DNA from: Sulfitobacter sp.
GTDB lineage: Bacteria; Pseudomonadota; Alphaproteobacteria; Rhodobacterales; Rhodobacteraceae
Length of the DNA: 7,503 nucleotides
Assembly (NCBI GenBank): GCA_024636405.1
Contig: JAGXHC010000245.1
Coordinates: forward strand, 1 to 7,503
Direction of reading: 5' to 3'
The position numbers and the translations under genes are program-made. The notes under the pieces were generated by a model that saw only the letters and a program-made list of their open reading frames with translations, was not told the origin of the DNA and ran no database searches. Below are positions 6,661 to 7,503 of this stretch, piece after piece (the first letter of the stretch is position 1; every line of letters begins with the position of its first letter).

Positions 6661-7503
6661 TCAGTTCATCGACTTGAAGTTTTCGACAATGGCCTTGCCG
6701 TCATCGCCGGCCGCTTCCAGCCATTCGGCGGTCATCGCTTGACCGACTTCGCGCAGACCTGACATCAGTTCGTCGCTGGCCGGGGCCACGGTCATGCCGC
6801 CTTCGGTCAGACCGTCATAGGTGAACTGTGTATAATCTTTGGATGCCTGCAACCCGCGCGTCTCAGCTTCGGCAGCGCAGGTGTTGATCACCTCTTTGTT
6901 GGCGTCCGACACGTCCTTCCAGACGTCTCCGTTCACCATGACGTAGTTGCGCGGCAGCCAGGCATCGACCTGATAGAAGTGTGTCAGGCTTTCCCAGACT
7001 TTCTGGTCATAGCCTGTCGCCCCGGAGGAGATCATCGAATCCGCAACCCCGGTGGCAAACGCCTGCGACAATTCTGCCGCCTCGATGGTCACTGGCAACA
7101 TTCCGGTAAGCTCGGCCAGACGCGCAGTGGCGTTGTTGTAGGACCGGAACTTGACACCTTTCATGTCCTCGACAGAGTTCACTTCTTTCTTGAAATAGAG
7201 CCCCTGTGGGGGCCATGGCACATTGTAGAGCAGATGCATGTTCTGCGCTTCAAGGGTCTCTTCGATCTTTGGCTTGGCGGCTTGCCAAAGCTTGTCGCTG
7301 TCTTCGAAAGACGGGGCAAGGAACGGCACGGAATCAAAGCCGAAAACCGCGTCTTCGTTCTGGTGACCCGACAACAGCCGTTCACCGATCTGGACCTGAC
7401 CGGTCTGGATCGCGCGCTTGATGTCCGCACCGGCAAACAGCGATCCGCCGGGATGCACGGTGATTTCAATCTCGCCGTTGGTGGTGTCGGTCACACATTT
7501 GGC
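6661..7503 (-). CDS. dctP: TRAP transporter substrate-binding protein DctP (5' end off the window)
   Basis: This is the periplasmic receptor of the TRAP system; it binds an organic acid and hands it to DctQM. The window holds 280 C-terminal residues, and the frame is open to base 7503. The signal peptide and roughly the first 40-50 residues are missing. Visible family marks, numbered from the first residue in the window: EITVHPGGSLFAGADIKRAI at 13-32, GERLLSGHQNED at 40-51, and KGVKFRSYNN at 115-124. Arg120 there matches the conserved Arg that clamps the substrate carboxylate in most TRAP receptors. QAFATGVADSMISSG follows at 147-161. An ORF start at 7494 is just an internal GTG. As first gene of dctPQM-BASS-pxpBCA it probably delivers the substrate of PxpABC. 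TRAP receptors that bind pyroglutamate are known (Bordetella pertussis DctP6/DctP7), but I cannot show that this one belongs with them. Confidence 0.93.
   Translation of the reverse strand, partial: AKCVTDTTNGEIEITVHPGGSLFAGADIKRAIQTGQVQIGERLLSGHQNEDAVFGFDSVPFLAPSFEDSDKLWQAAKPKIEETLEAQNMHLLYNVPWPPQGLYFKKEVNSVEDMKGVKFRSYNNATARLAELTGMLPVTIEAAELSQAFATGVADSMISSGATGYDQKVWESLTHFYQVDAWLPRNYVMVNGDVWKDVSDANKEVINTCAAEAETRGLQASKDYTQFTYDGLTEGGMTVAPASDELMSGLREVGQAMTAEWLEAAGDDGKAIVENFKSMN

Noticed and set aside
1..7503. Search for mobile elements, direct repeats, CRISPR arrays, phage genes or toxin-antitoxin pairs, including integration next to the tRNA
   Set aside because: None seen: no integrase, no repeat of the tRNA 3' end, and the flanks of the tRNA are ordinary chromosomal genes.

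Overview
The window is GC-rich and tightly packed. It looks like the chromosome of an alphaproteobacterium, most likely Rhodobacterales (Roseobacter or Rhodobacter relatives). The reasons are protein style (DapF with a [14 protein letters not shown] start, a TRAP system of Rhodobacterales type), the dapF-mtaB gene pair, and a TTGACC/N17/TAGTAA promoter in front of a CCA-encoding tRNA. Except for one tRNA gene, everything lies on the minus strand. I saw no mobile element, CRISPR array or phage gene, and no stretch over 300 bases lacks a gene.

Left part (1-1212): the first 67 codons of mtaB (tRNA methylthiotransferase, cut by the window edge) overlap the stop of dapF (diaminopimelate epimerase) by 4 bases. 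A plus-strand tRNA-Lys(UUU) gene with its own promoter stands head to head with this pair. The three genes share a lysine theme: DapF makes the precursor of lysine and peptidoglycan, and MtaB-family enzymes modify A37 of ANN-decoding tRNAs such as tRNA-Lys(UUU). The DapF has Ser where the family's second catalytic Cys is expected.

Middle and right part (1279-7503): seven minus-strand genes read, in transcription order, dctP (5' end off the window), dctQ, dctM, a BASS/SBF-like membrane transporter gene, pxpB, pxpC, pxpA. Junctions from dctQ onward run from an 8-base overlap to a 12-base gap, so they look like one operon. A perfect 10-bp GC hairpin sits between dctP and dctQ and probably tunes the dose of binding protein against permease.

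Functional reading: a TRAP transporter (DctP periplasmic receptor, DctQ small and DctM large membrane subunits) imports an organic acid, and the PxpABC complex would hydrolyse 5-oxoproline (pyroglutamate) to glutamate using ATP. The BASS-like protein adds a second transport route. PxpB, and to a lesser degree PxpA and PxpC, differ at normally conserved positions, so the substrate may be 5-oxoproline or a related cyclic amide. The substrate assignment is inference from context.
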